Below, piece by piece: positions 1 through 8,658 of a stretch of DNA of 64,000 nucleotides. Made by a program: the position numbers and the translations under genes. The notes under the pieces are model-generated. The model searched no databases. It was not told where the DNA came from and saw only the letters and a list, made by a program, of their open reading frames with translations. The stretch is from Roseovarius sp. (GTDB taxonomy: Bacteria; Pseudomonadota; Alphaproteobacteria; Rhodobacterales; Rhodobacteraceae). Location: assembly GCA_027493545.1 (NCBI GenBank), contig JAOSKR010000001.1:152001-216000 (forward strand). Reading direction: 5' to 3'. How positions within the stretch are numbered: position 1 is the stretch's first letter; each line of letters starts with the position of its first letter.

Positions 1-1157
1 ATGACAGGAATAGCCGTCATGGACGTGCGGCCGGCGCATGTGCCGATCGACGATACCGACGACGAAATGCATCTGCAGATCGGGCCGGTCGATCCCCGGC
101 TCGGAACGCAGAAAGGCGCCGGCCTCGGCATAGGGGGTGGCAAAAAGCCCGCGCCCGTCGCGCCGCCACCTGCGGGCGGCCTTGCCCAGCCGCGCCAGCC
201 CTCGCGGGTTTAGCCCGATGACGTCGCGCCTGAGCGAGCGGTACGAGATGGTGTAATCGACGTGGTCCTGCAAGTTCGCGCCGACGCCCGGCAGATCGCA
301 GACCACCGGGATGCCGTGCCGTGCCAGATGCTCGCCCGGACCCACGCCCGAGAGCATCAGCAGATGCGGCGACCCGAACGCGCCGCCGGCGACGATCACC
401 TCGCGCGCCGCATTGATGCGGCGGATGCGGCCGGCGTGGCGCAACTCCAGCCCGCTCGCGCGGCCCTGCTCGAAGAGCACCCGCCGCGCCACCGCCCGCG
501 TCATCACCGTCAGGTTCGAACGGCCCAGCGCCGGAAAGAGATAGGCGGCTGCGGCCGAACAGCGCTCACCGCGTCGCGGCCCGTCGAAATACTGCATCAC
601 CTGATAGAGCCCGGCACCCTCCTGTGCGGGGCCGTTGAAGTCGTCGCAGGCCGCGATCCGGCAGTCCCGCGCCGCCGCGACGAAGGCGCGCGAGATCACC
701 CTCGGGGCGCTCTGGTCAGCCACCGGAGCGGGCCATCATGGCCATGCAACGCATCCTCGCCGCGCATGTTGCGCTCGGCACGGCGGAACCACGGCAGCAC
801 GCTCTGCCAGTCCCAGCCCTCGCAGCCCATGTCGGCCCATTCGTCATAGTCGCGCGGATGCCCGCGGGTATAGAGCATGGCGTTGATCGCGGTCGATCCG
901 CCCAGGGCCCTGCCGCGGGGCTGATAGCCGCGGCGCCCGTTCAGCCCCGGCTGGGGCACGGTGCGATAGGCCCAGTTGTTGACCCTCGGCCGCCCCGGCA
1001 GCATCACCGCCATCAGCGCCGGTGCGCGCACCAAAAGCGAGTTGCCCCCGCCGCCGGCCTCGACGAGGCAGACGGTGGTGCCGGGGTTATCGCTCAGCCG
1101 CGCCGCCAGAACCGAGCCCGCAGCGCCGCCGCCGACGATGATGTAATCGAACCGCAT
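1..1157 (-). CDS. GMC-family FAD oxidoreductase (choline/alcohol dehydrogenase type), 3' end outside window, one frame break
   Basis: Flavin-dependent oxidation of an alcohol; substrate not predictable. The N-terminus carries the Rossmann FAD motif IIVGGGAAGSVLAARL directly after the start, and about residue 85 the GMC signature GRALGGSTAINAMLYTRG. Later sequence in another frame (bases 1-715 read on the minus strand) continues the same family, including a second signature-like stretch GAFGSPHLLMLSGVGP. The frame changes near 720, where CCGGTGGCT replaces an expected CCGGGTGGCT, a one-base loss in a G run. I read this as one gene with a probable sequencing error. The gene runs off the left edge, so the catalytic His region is not seen. 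Start ATG at 1157. Confidence 0.85.
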
Positions 1158-1205
1158 CGCTGCGACCCTACTCCGGCCCGGCCGCGCCGGCGGCCCGACA
1201 CCGCG

Positions 1206-1655
1206 TCACCCCGGCAACACCCCGGTCAGCACGTAGCGCAGGATATCGACCACCTGGCCGGCTCGCGCGCCACCGCCAGCGCGGCGGCGTCGACCTCCTT
1301 GAGCGCGTGGTCGTGTTCCTCGGGGTGCAGGACGATCAGCGCCTTGCCCAGCGCGGCGGCATGGCCCGCATCGAACGCCGCGTTCCACTGGCGATATTTC
1401 TCGCCGAAGCGGACCACCACCACATCGGCGTCGGCGATCCCCTTTCGGGTGCGGATCGCGTTGACCAGCGCGCCCTTGCGGTCGTGCCAGAACTTGTCCG
1501 GCTCGGCCCCGAGGATCGTCACGCCGCAATCGTCGGACGCCGCGTGATCGGTCACCGGCGCGAAAAAAGGCCACGTCAAGCCCTTCGGCACCGGCCATGA
1601 TCTCGTCGCGCCAGCCAGTGTGGATTTCTCCCGAGAGGTAGACATTCAGCGTCAT
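1206..1655 (-). CDS. YtoQ-family protein, two compensating frame breaks
   Basis: Small protein of about 149 residues resembling the YtoQ family, which has no firmly assigned role. The start (MTLNVYLSGEIHTGW) is in one frame, the middle (APVTDHAASDDCGVTILGAE to LHPEEHDHALKEVDAAAL) in a second, and the end (VVDILRYVLTG) returns to the first. The breaks lie near 1563-1568, in a six-A run, and near 1256-1260, where one base of a GGG run is missing. Because they compensate, a full-length protein is restored, which favours sequence error over decay. The fold looks like that of nucleoside 2-deoxyribosyltransferase-related proteins, but this is weak inference. Confidence 0.7.
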   Translation of the reverse strand: MTLNVYLSGEIHTGWRDEIMAGAEGLDVAFFRAGDRSRGVRRLRRDDPRGRAGQVLARPQGRAGQRDPHPKGDRRRRCGGGPLRREISPVERGVRCGPCRRAGQGADRPAPRGTRPRAQGGRRRRAGGGARAGQVVDILRYVLTGVLPG

Positions 1656-1715
1656 GGGGTTCTCCTCCGTTGTTGGTGGCCTGTCGCCCTTGGCATCGGC
1701 CGGATTTCGTTACCC

Positions 1716-1785
1716 GCCCCGGCCCCGAGCCGGGGCCTTCCATCAAGGACGGCGGGGTCCCGGGTCAAGCCCGGGGCGGATGCGG
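1716..1785. repeat. GC-rich palindromic intergenic element
   Basis: Between two minus-strand genes lie two adjacent imperfect palindromes: a GGCCCCGAGCCGGGGCC-like arm near 1720-1737 and GGTCCCGGGTCAAGCCCGGG near 1765-1784. They look like the REP/intergenic palindromes scattered in alphaproteobacterial genomes and could form a transcript hairpin downstream of the phosphoribosyltransferase gene. I found no second copy in this window. Confidence 0.45.
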
Positions 1786-1793
1786 CAGCAGCC

Positions 1794-2435
1794 TCAGCCG
1801 CCGCCGGCATCCTCCATCGCCCGGCGCACCGCCGCGCCCGGGACTTGTGCGAATTCCCGGTAATGCACCCCCACGGCGCGGAAATGCTCCGGCACCAGCG
1901 GGCAGACGATGCGGTCGGCGAGCGGGCGCAGGTCCTCGAGCGTATCGGCGGCGGCGACCGGCACCGCGAGGATCACCCGTGCCGGGCCACGCTCGCGCAG
2001 GGCCATGAGCGCCGCACGCACGGTGGCGCCGGTGGCGATCCCGTCATCGACGACAATGGCATCGCGCCCTGCCAGATCGACCGGCGCCCGGCCATCCAGC
2101 CAGTCGCGCCGGCGCTCGACCAGTTCAACGCGCCTGGCGGCGATGGTGTTCTCCAGATCGGCGCGGTCGATCCCCGGGCCACGCATCATCGCGTCGTTCA
2201 GCCACAGATACTCGGGCGGGCCATCGACGATGGCGCCGGCGGCCAGTTCCTCCTGCCCCGGCACCCCGATCTTGCGCACCAGAATCAGGTCGAGCGGCGC
2301 GCCGAGCGCCCGCGCCACCGGCAGGGCGACCGGCACGCCGCCGCGCGGCAGCGCCAGCACCACCGGGCGGTCGAGTTCGATCCCGTCCAGCGCGCGGGCC
2401 AGCGCCTCTCCCGCCTCGGTACGATCCTGATACAT
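1794..2435 (-). CDS. Phosphoribosyltransferase-domain protein
   Basis: Type I phosphoribosyltransferase fold of about 213 residues. The PRPP loop is seen as AIVVDDGIATGATVRAAL. N-terminal strands LVLALPRGGVPVALPVAR and LDLILVRKIGVPGQEELAAG are typical of the small cytosolic PRTase-like proteins often found beside stress or phosphate genes; the true substrate is unknown. Start ATG at 2435 is chosen because AGGAGGGAGG sits just upstream on the minus strand; an in-frame ATG at 2486 lacks this. It is followed downstream by the palindromic element and the YtoQ-like gene. Confidence 0.8.
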   Translation of the reverse strand: MYQDRTEAGEALARALDGIELDRPVVLALPRGGVPVALPVARALGAPLDLILVRKIGVPGQEELAAGAIVDGPPEYLWLNDAMMRGPGIDRADLENTIAARRVELVERRRDWLDGRAPVDLAGRDAIVVDDGIATGATVRAALMALRERGPARVILAVPVAAADTLEDLRPLADRIVCPLVPEHFRAVGVHYREFAQVPGAAVRRAMEDAGGG

Positions 2436-2505
2436 GGTGTCCTCCCTCCTGCCGCGGCAGGATCGCCCGGAACGGGCCGGATGCAAAGGGGCTTTCGGCC
2501 GTAGC

Positions 2506-4902
2506 CTATCCTCTCAGCACGCCGCCGGTGGCCTTGCCGACCTTTTCGACAATGCGTTTCGATACGGCCTCGATCTCGGCCTCTGTCAGGGTCTTGTCGC
2601 CCGGTTGCAGGCGCACGGTGATGGCCAGGCTCTTGCGGCCCTCCCCGAGGCTGCCGCCGATGAACTCGTCAAAGACGCGCACATCCTCGATCAGCGTCTT
2701 GTCGGCCCCGGCGGCGGCGTTGACCAGATCGAGCGCGGCGACGTCGCGATCGACGACAAAGGCGAAATCGCGCTCCACCGCCTGCAGGTCGCTGACCTCC
2801 AGCGCGCCGCGGGTGGCACCGGTCTTGCGTGGCAGCGGGATTTCCTCCGGCCACACGGTAAAGGCCACCGCCGGCCCCTTCACGTCCATCTCGCGCAGCA
2901 CCTTCGGGTGCAGCTCGCCAAAGACGGCCAGCATTTTCCTGGGGCCGAGGCAGATGCGGCCATGCCGGCCGGGGTGCCACCAGCCTGCGCCCTCGCGCAG
3001 GATCTGCACCCTGGTCGGCGCGCCCAGCGCGGCGAGCACCGCCTCGGCATCGGCCCTGGCGTCGAAGACGTCGACCGCGCGGGCCGATCCGTGCACGTCG
3101 CGCGCGGCGCTGCGCCCGACCAGAAGCCCCGCCACCTGCAGATGCTGATCGCCCGGCTCGCCGCCATCAAAGGCGTGCCCGACCTCGAAGAGCGCCAGAT
3201 CGGCGAACCCGCGCGCCTGGTTGCGGGCTGCGGCCTGCAACAGCCCGGCCAGCAGGTCGGGGCGCAGGTGGCTCATCTCGGAACTGATCGGGTTCGCGAG
3301 CATGGTGGCGTCATCGCCGCCGTCGAACAGCTCCGCGCTGGCGCGGTCGATGAAGGCGTAGGTCACGCATTCATTGTAGCCCAGCGCCGCGCAGGTGCGC
3401 CGCGCAGCCTGTTCGCGCCGCTGCAGCGGGCTGAGGATGGGCTTGGGAACGCCGGCCTGCGCGCGCGGCATCGGCTGGCCCTGAAGCCGCGAGAGTGAGG
3501 CGATACGCGCCACCTCCTCGACCAGATCGGCCTCGCCCTGAACATCGGGCCGCCAGCTTGGCACATACGCCATGTTGCCTTCGAGCCGGAAGCCCAGCCG
3601 GGTCAGCGTCTGGCGCTGCTCGGCCTCGGGGATGTCCATGCCGACAAGCGATTGCACCCGCGCGGGATCGAGCCGGTAGGCGCGCGCGGTTTCGGGCACC
3701 TCGCCGGCCGCGACCATGCTCGACGGCTCGCCGCCGCACAGCTCGACGATCATTTCGGTCGCCAGATCGAGTCCGTCGAAGTTGAATTCCGGGTCCACCC
3801 CCCGCTCGAAGCGGTAGCGCGCGTCGGAGTTGATCTTGAGCGCGCGACCGGTCTCGGCGATCTGGATATGGTTCCAGAGGGCCGATTCCAGAAAGACCTC
3901 GGTGGTCTCGTCGGTGCAGCCGGTGGGCAGCCCGCCCATGACCCCGCCGATGCTTTGCGGGCCGTTGTCGTCGGAAATCGCCATCTGGCCGGGGGCAAGG
4001 GTGTATTCCTTGTCGTCGAGCGCGATCAGCCGCTCGCCGCCTTGCGCGCGGTGGATGCGCAGGTTGCCGGCCACCTTGCCGGCATCAAAAACGTGCAGCG
4101 GGCGGTTGCGGTCATAAGTAAAGAAGTTGGTCACATCCACCAGCGCCGAGATCGGGCGCAGCCCGATGGCGCGCAGCCGGTCCTGCAGCCATTGAGGGCT
4201 GGGGCCGTTGGTGACCCCGCGGATAACCCGCCCGGCAAAGACGTAACAGCCGTCGCGCGTGTCCTCGTCGATGCTCACGCTCAGGGGGCAGGGAAACTGT
4301 CCCTCGACATGGGCCTGCGGCGCCGGCTTCAGTGTCCCCAGCCCGCGCGCCGCCAGATCGCGGGCGATCCCGCGCACGCCCAGCGCGTCGGGGCGGTTGG
4401 GGGTGATGGCGATCTCGATCACCGGATCGACCCTGGCGGGATCGTTCCCGGCCAGCCACGCGGCAAAGCTCTGCCCGACCTCGCCCGAGGGCAGTTCGAT
4501 GATGCCCTCATGCTCGTCCGAAAGCTCCATCTCGCGCTCGGAACACATCATGCCGTGGCTCTCGACGCCGCGGATTTTTCCTACCGTGATGGTGGTGTCG
4601 ATACCGGGCACGTAGGTGCCGGGATGCGCCACGACAACGGTGATGCCCTCGCGCGCGTTGGGCGCACCGCAGACGATCTGTTTCTCGCCCTGGTCGGTCA
4701 ACACCCGACAGACGCGCAGGCGGTCGGCATCGGGGTGCTGCACGGCCGCCAGCACCTTGCCGATGGTAAAGCCCGCCAGCCGCGCCGCAGGGTCGAAAAC
4801 CCCTTCGACCTCGAGCCCCAGATCGGTCAGGGTCTCGGCGATCTCGTCGACCGTGGCTTGCGTGTCGAGATGGTCCTTCAGCCAGGAGAGGGTGAATTTC
4901 AT
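2506..4902 (-). CDS. pheT: Phenylalanine--tRNA ligase beta subunit
   Basis: Charges tRNA-Phe with phenylalanine as part of the alpha2beta2 enzyme in the cytosol. 798 residues, the normal bacterial length. It begins MKFTLSWLKDHLDT, has the EMAP-like tRNA-binding domain in the first 150 residues (HPDADRLRVCRV), the B3/B4 editing region in the middle, the B5 region (YRFERGVDPEF and RPDVQGEADLVEEVAR) and a C-terminal ferredoxin-fold anticodon-binding domain ending in KRIVEKVGKATGG. The alpha-subunit gene pheS is not adjacent: the neighbour upstream is a divergent hydrolase gene. Uninterrupted frame. Confidence 0.97.
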   Translation of the reverse strand: MKFTLSWLKDHLDTQATVDEIAETLTDLGLEVEGVFDPAARLAGFTIGKVLAAVQHPDADRLRVCRVLTDQGEKQIVCGAPNAREGITVVVAHPGTYVPGIDTTITVGKIRGVESHGMMCSEREMELSDEHEGIIELPSGEVGQSFAAWLAGNDPARVDPVIEIAITPNRPDALGVRGIARDLAARGLGTLKPAPQAHVEGQFPCPLSVSIDEDTRDGCYVFAGRVIRGVTNGPSPQWLQDRLRAIGLRPISALVDVTNFFTYDRNRPLHVFDAGKVAGNLRIHRAQGGERLIALDDKEYTLAPGQMAISDDNGPQSIGGVMGGLPTGCTDETTEVFLESALWNHIQIAETGRALKINSDARYRFERGVDPEFNFDGLDLATEMIVELCGGEPSSMVAAGEVPETARAYRLDPARVQSLVGMDIPEAEQRQTLTRLGFRLEGNMAYVPSWRPDVQGEADLVEEVARIASLSRLQGQPMPRAQAGVPKPILSPLQRREQAARRTCAALGYNECVTYAFIDRASAELFDGGDDATMLANPISSEMSHLRPDLLAGLLQAAARNQARGFADLALFEVGHAFDGGEPGDQHLQVAGLLVGRSAARDVHGSARAVDVFDARADAEAVLAALGAPTRVQILREGAGWWHPGRHGRICLGPRKMLAVFGELHPKVLREMDVKGPAVAFTVWPEEIPLPRKTGATRGALEVSDLQAVERDFAFVVDRDVAALDLVNAAAGADKTLIEDVRVFDEFIGGSLGEGRKSLAITVRLQPGDKTLTEAEIEAVSKRIVEKVGKATGGVLRG

Positions 4903-5036
4903 GCGCGTGCCGTCCGCCGGTAATTTCGGGTCTCGCGCGGCGTTTAGCCCATATGCCCGGCCGTTGGAAGAGGGCCGGCACGCGCAGGCCGATGGACAGC
5001 GGTCCGCTTTTTGCCTAAGCCCCTGCCAAAGTCGGC

Positions 5037-6083
5037 ATGGACGAGACGATGATGAGGCGCGAGGCGTTCACGATCAACGGCCATGCGGTCGCGGCCGGCA
5101 CCCGGCGGACTGTCGATGTGCCGGTGAGCACGCTTTCCGATCACACCCCGGTCGATCTGTCGGTGCATGTGATCCACGGCCGCAGGCCCGGCCCGGTGCT
5201 GTTCGTCTCGGCCGCGATCCACGGCGACGAGGTGATCGGGGTCGAGATCGTGCGCCGGCTGCTGCGCGCCGCACCGATGAGGTCGCTCGCCGGCACGCTG
5301 ATGGCGGTGCCGATCGTCAACAGCTTCGGGTTCATGAACCATTCGCGCTACCTGCCCGACCGGCGCGACCTCAACCGCTCGTTCCCGGGGCTGAGCGAGG
5401 GCTCGATGGCCTCGCGGCTGGCGCATATCTTCATGACTGAGGTCGTCGGGCGCGCCGATGTCGGCATCGACCTGCATTCGGCCGCGATCCACCGCCAGAA
5501 CCTGCCGCAGATCCGGCTCACGCCCGACAACGACCGGCTCGCCGCGCTCGGCCAGGCCTTCGGGACGCCGGTGATCGTGCCCTCGAAGCTGCGCGAGGGA
5601 TCGCTGCGCATGGCGGCCGAGGCCACCGGCGTCGACGTGCTGCTCTACGAGGGCGGCGAGGGGCTGCGCTTTGACGAACTCGCCGTGCGCGCCGGCGTCA
5701 GCGGCATCCTGCGGGTGATGCAGCATCTGGGCATGATCGGCGCGCGCGGGGTGCCGAAACTGCGCCACGCCCCGGTTCTGGCCGCCTCCTCGCACTGGTA
5801 CCGGGCCCCGGTGGGCGGAGTCTTTCGCGGCTATGTGCCGGTTGGCGCGGCGGTGAGCCCCGGCACCGTTCTGGGGGTGGTATCGGACCCCTTCGGCGAG
5901 ATCGAAAGCGAGATCACCGCCGAGGCGCGCGGCATCATCATCGGGCGCTCGAACATGCCCGCCGTCTACGAGGGCGAGGCGCTATTCCACATCGCCGAGA
6001 CCCCGCGCGCCGATCACGCCGCCGAGGGCGTCACCGCCCATCTCGAGGCGGCGCCGCTCTATGACGAGGACGAGATCATCTGA
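5037..6083 (+). CDS. Succinylglutamate desuccinylase/aspartoacylase-family zinc hydrolase
   Basis: 348 residues of the M14-like AstE/AspA group, zinc enzymes that cleave N-acyl groups from amino acids or related compounds. Visible metal and catalytic motifs are AAIHGDEVIGVEIV (His and Glu ligands), the DLNRSFPG motif about residue 115, and GIDLHSAA (third His). The C-terminal part forms the beta domain of this family (GYVPVGAAVSPGTVLGVV). The exact substrate is unknown. It is divergent from pheT and ends just before a convergent membrane-protein gene. Start at 5037; an internal ATG at 5049 is also possible. Confidence 0.88.
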   Translation: MDETMMRREAFTINGHAVAAGTRRTVDVPVSTLSDHTPVDLSVHVIHGRRPGPVLFVSAAIHGDEVIGVEIVRRLLRAAPMRSLAGTLMAVPIVNSFGFMNHSRYLPDRRDLNRSFPGLSEGSMASRLAHIFMTEVVGRADVGIDLHSAAIHRQNLPQIRLTPDNDRLAALGQAFGTPVIVPSKLREGSLRMAAEATGVDVLLYEGGEGLRFDELAVRAGVSGILRVMQHLGMIGARGVPKLRHAPVLAASSHWYRAPVGGVFRGYVPVGAAVSPGTVLGVVSDPFGEIESEITAEARGIIIGRSNMPAVYEGEALFHIAETPRADHAAEGVTAHLEAAPLYDEDEII

Positions 6084-6089
6084 GGCGCT

Positions 6090-6743
6090 TCACCTCGTCT
6101 CGTCGCGATTCTGCGGGTTGAGGAAGATCGAGACCGTGAGCAGGCTGAAGATCAGCTCGTAGACCTCCCATTTGCGCTCCTGGTCCATCGCCGCGATGAT
6201 CAGGCTGGCGATCACCGCAATGATCGCATGACGCGGCCACGGCACCGGCACCACCAGCCGGCCGGCGAGCCGGCGCAGCCACCCTGACCGCAGATAGAGC
6301 GGCGGCAGCACCACCAGATAAAGCAGGATCGCCGCCGTCAGCACGTTGCCGAAGAGCGTCTCGGCAGGTGCGAACTGCCGACCACGAGGTTGTGCAGATT
6401 GGTCTCGCCCTGAAAGTTGTGCTGCTGAAAGTACTCTCCCGATTCCCAGCCGAATATGCGCTGCCCCCAGGACATCTCTTCGCCGGCGCCGAAAAAGAAG
6501 ACGATCGCGTAAACCGCCGTCAGCGCCGCGCCGCCGCGATTGCCCCGCCGCCAGAGTGCCCGGGCGTTGACCAGCAGGATGATGCCGCTCAGGGCGAGAA
6601 AGACGATGGTGGCATATTCCATTACCCCCGTCCTCGGACGCGAACGGGCTCACGAAATAGATCGGATCCCACAGGTGAACGGCAACCGAGACCGCCAGCA
6701 CGCCGGCAATGGCCACCAGAAACCAGTCGATCCTTTTGCTCAT
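6090..6743 (-). CDS. Multi-pass membrane protein, paralogue A, two frame breaks
   Basis: No function recognised. The protein is restored by joining MSKRIDWFLVAIAGVLAVSV (start 6743), EYATIVFLALSGIILLVNAR and FGNVLTAAILLYLVVLPPLY, with breaks near 6631 (extra base in a C run on the plus strand) and 6364 (one missing base). About five to six hydrophobic helices are visible. The loop GAGEEMSWGQRIFGW and the motif NLHNLVVG are shared with the next gene upstream, of which this is clearly a tandem paralogue. It ends LLTVSIFLNPQNRDETR. The conserved Glu-Glu and Trp in a polar loop between helices suggest a specific activity, but none can be named. Confidence 0.7.
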   Translation of the reverse strand: MSKRIDWFLVAIAGVLAVSVAVHLWDPIYFVSPFASEDGGNGICHHRLSRPERHHPAGQRPGTLAAGQSRRRGADGGLRDRLLFRRRRRDVLGAAHIRLGIGRVLSAAQLSGRDQSAQPRGRQFAPAETLFGNVLTAAILLYLVVLPPLYLRSGWLRRLAGRLVVPVPWPRHAIIAVIASLIIAAMDQERKWEVYELIFSLLTVSIFLNPQNRDETR

Positions 6744-6856
6744 GCTGCCCCGTCCTGCGTGGTCCTGCGTCTCGTATCCGGCCCTAGCTATTGCGGACGC
6801 ATGGCAGAGGCAAGCGCTGGCATTGCCGGCGGGTGCGTGGCGTCGCGGGCGCGCGC

Positions 6857-7519
6857 TCAGCCGCCCCCGCCCCGGCGCTGCGGGCGCAGGAAGATCGACA
6901 CCGCCAGCAGCGCGAACACCAACTCGTAGACCTCCCAGTTGCGGCGCACGTCGATCGCCGCAACGACGAGGCTGGCAATTATGGCAATGGCGCCGTGATG
7001 CAGACGCGGGACCGGCACCGCGAGCCGGTCGGCCAGCCGCGCGATGGCCGCGACACGCGGATAAAGCAGCGGCAGCACCACCAGGTAAAGCAACAGCACC
7101 GCGGTCAGAACGCTGCCAAAGAGCGTCCGGGCTAGCCGGTGCCCGCCAACCGTCAGGTTGTGCAGGCTGATTTCGTTCTGATAGTTGTTGCGGGCAAAGA
7201 AATCCGGCGTGCCCCAGCCGAAGATGCGCTGCCCCCAGGAAATCTCCTCGCCCGCGGCAAAGACGAAGAGCATGGCATAGACCAGCGTCAGCCCGGCGGC
7301 CAACCGCGCGCCACGGCCGATGAATCGGGCCGCGCGCCACAAGAGCACCAGCGCCGCAACAAGAAGAAAGATCGCGGTCGCGTTTTCGACCAGCCGGTCC
7401 TCGGCGGCAAAGACCGTGCGGAAATACTCGGGCGATACCCGCGCGATCACGACCGAGGCCGCTAGCGTGATCGCAATCAGGACCAGCGCCAGTCGGTCAA
7501 GGAATGTTCTGGCATTCAT
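6857..7519 (-). CDS. Multi-pass membrane protein, paralogue B
   Basis: About 220 residues with an uninterrupted frame. Predicted helices include LALVLIAITLAASVVIA, ATAIFLLVAALVLLWRAA, GLTLVYAMLFVFAAG, FGSVLTAVLLLYLVVLPLLY and GAIAIIASLVVAAIDV. A conserved loop AGEEISWGQRIFGWGTPDFF and the motif NEISLHNLTVGGHRLA match paralogue A downstream. Start MNARTFLD at 7519 is preferred over an ATG at 7576 because the membrane protein proper begins there and the longer start would run across the rpsU terminator hairpin. Function unknown; the pair probably arose by tandem duplication. Confidence 0.75.
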   Translation of the reverse strand: MNARTFLDRLALVLIAITLAASVVIARVSPEYFRTVFAAEDRLVENATAIFLLVAALVLLWRAARFIGRGARLAAGLTLVYAMLFVFAAGEEISWGQRIFGWGTPDFFARNNYQNEISLHNLTVGGHRLARTLFGSVLTAVLLLYLVVLPLLYPRVAAIARLADRLAVPVPRLHHGAIAIIASLVVAAIDVRRNWEVYELVFALLAVSIFLRPQRRGGGG

Positions 7520-7563
7520 CTCTCGGGGCACCCCGGGGGACAACGGGAAAGGGTGGCATGACA

Positions 7564-7590
7564 AACCCCCGGACACACTCGCCGGGGGTC
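7564..7590 (-). terminator. Hairpin terminator candidate after rpsU
   Basis: Perfect 7-bp stem CCCCCGG (7566-7572) and CCGGGGG (7582-7588) with a 9-base loop, followed on the minus strand by TTTGT. It lies 40 bases past the rpsU stop codon and before the next minus-strand gene. Confidence 0.6.
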
Positions 7591-7627
7591 GTCGTGGGTC
7601 GCGTACCGGTCGACCGGGCGGCGCTGC

Positions 7628-7834
7628 TCAGAGCATCCCTTCGCGCTGAGCCTTCTTGCGCGCCAGCTTGCGGGCGCGGCGGATGGCCTCGGCCTTTTCG
7701 CGCGCGCGCTTTTCCGACGGTTTCTCGAAATGCTGCTTGAGCTTCATTTCGCGGAACACGCCTTCGCGCTGCAGCTTTTTCTTCAGGGCGCGGAGCGCCT
7801 GATCGACGTTGTTGTCGCGAACACTGACCTGCAT
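7628..7834 (-). CDS. rpsU: 30S ribosomal protein S21
   Basis: Small basic ribosomal protein of 68 residues that binds the 30S subunit near the anti-Shine-Dalgarno region. It starts [20 protein letters not shown] and ends in a strongly basic helix ([17 protein letters not shown]). The family length is about 60-70 residues. The ATG at 7834 is preceded by AAAGGTGGTGAAAACCAC, giving a good ribosome-binding site; a longer in-frame start at 7897 adds 21 non-conserved residues and is rejected. A hairpin terminator follows. Confidence 0.95.
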   Translation of the reverse strand: MQVSVRDNNVDQALRALKKKLQREGVFREMKLKQHFEKPSEKRAREKAEAIRRARKLARKKAQREGML

Positions 7835-7946
7835 GTGGTTTTCACCACCTTTCTGGGTTTGAGTTGCATGAAAATGCAGGAGGTGGCCGTATAGCAAAGC
7901 CGATTTAGTTTGTCTAGGGTGGGCGCGCCGGGCAAGAGAGGCACCT

Positions 7947-8658
7947 ATGACCGACAGCGACGTGAAAGCGAAACTCCTGGACGCGGCCGGGCTGCATGTC
8001 CCCTTCGACGGCTGGAGCGAGACCGCATTCCGCGCCGCGGTGGCGGAGGCCGGCCTCGACCCGGCGCTGGCGCGCGCGGTCTGCCCGCGCGGCGCGGTCG
8101 ATCTGGCGCTGGCCTATCACGAAGCGGGCGATGCCGAGATGCTGCGCCGCCTCGACAGCACCGACATGGCCGACATGCGCTTTCGCGACAAGGTGGCGCT
8201 GGCGGTCCGCCTCAGGATCGAGGCGGCCGACGACAGGGGAGCTGGTGCGCCGCGGCATGACGCTTTTCGCGCTGCCCCGGCACGCGCTCGACGGGGCGCG
8301 TGCACTGTGGCGCACCGCCGACCGGATCTGGACGGCGCTTGGCGACACCGCCGACGATGTGAACTGGTACACCAAGCGCGCCACGCTGTCGGCAGTCTAC
8401 GGCTCGACCGTGCTCTACTGGCTGGGCGACGACAGCGAGGGCGCGGCGCGGACCTGGGCCTTTCTCGACCGCCGCATCGCCGACGTGATGCAGATCGAGA
8501 AGGTCAAGGCGCGGGCACGCGACAACCGCCTCGTGGCCGGGCTGATGAGCGGGCCGCTGGCGTTTCTGGGGGCGATCAGGCCGCCCAAGGGACCGCCGGG
8601 CGCGGGGATGCCGGGCAGTTGGTCGCGGGACAATGACCGAGGAGGGCAGCATGACTGA
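7947..8658 (+). CDS. COQ9-family ubiquinone biosynthesis protein, one frame break
   Basis: COQ9 proteins bind lipids and assist the COQ7 hydroxylase in ubiquinone synthesis; they occur in alphaproteobacteria and mitochondria. The N-terminal half ([19 protein letters not shown], TetR-like helices) is in one frame, and the conserved C-terminal half ([40 protein letters not shown]) in the next. The break is at the GGGG near 8236, where GGG would restore the frame. The C-terminal [15 protein letters not shown] segment is the family hallmark. The end overlaps the start of the next gene, suggesting co-transcription. Confidence 0.85.

Noticed and set aside
1794-2486. Longer start for the phosphoribosyltransferase at 2486
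   Set aside because: ATG 2435 has a strong AGGAGGGAGG site; the extra residues are basic and not family-like.
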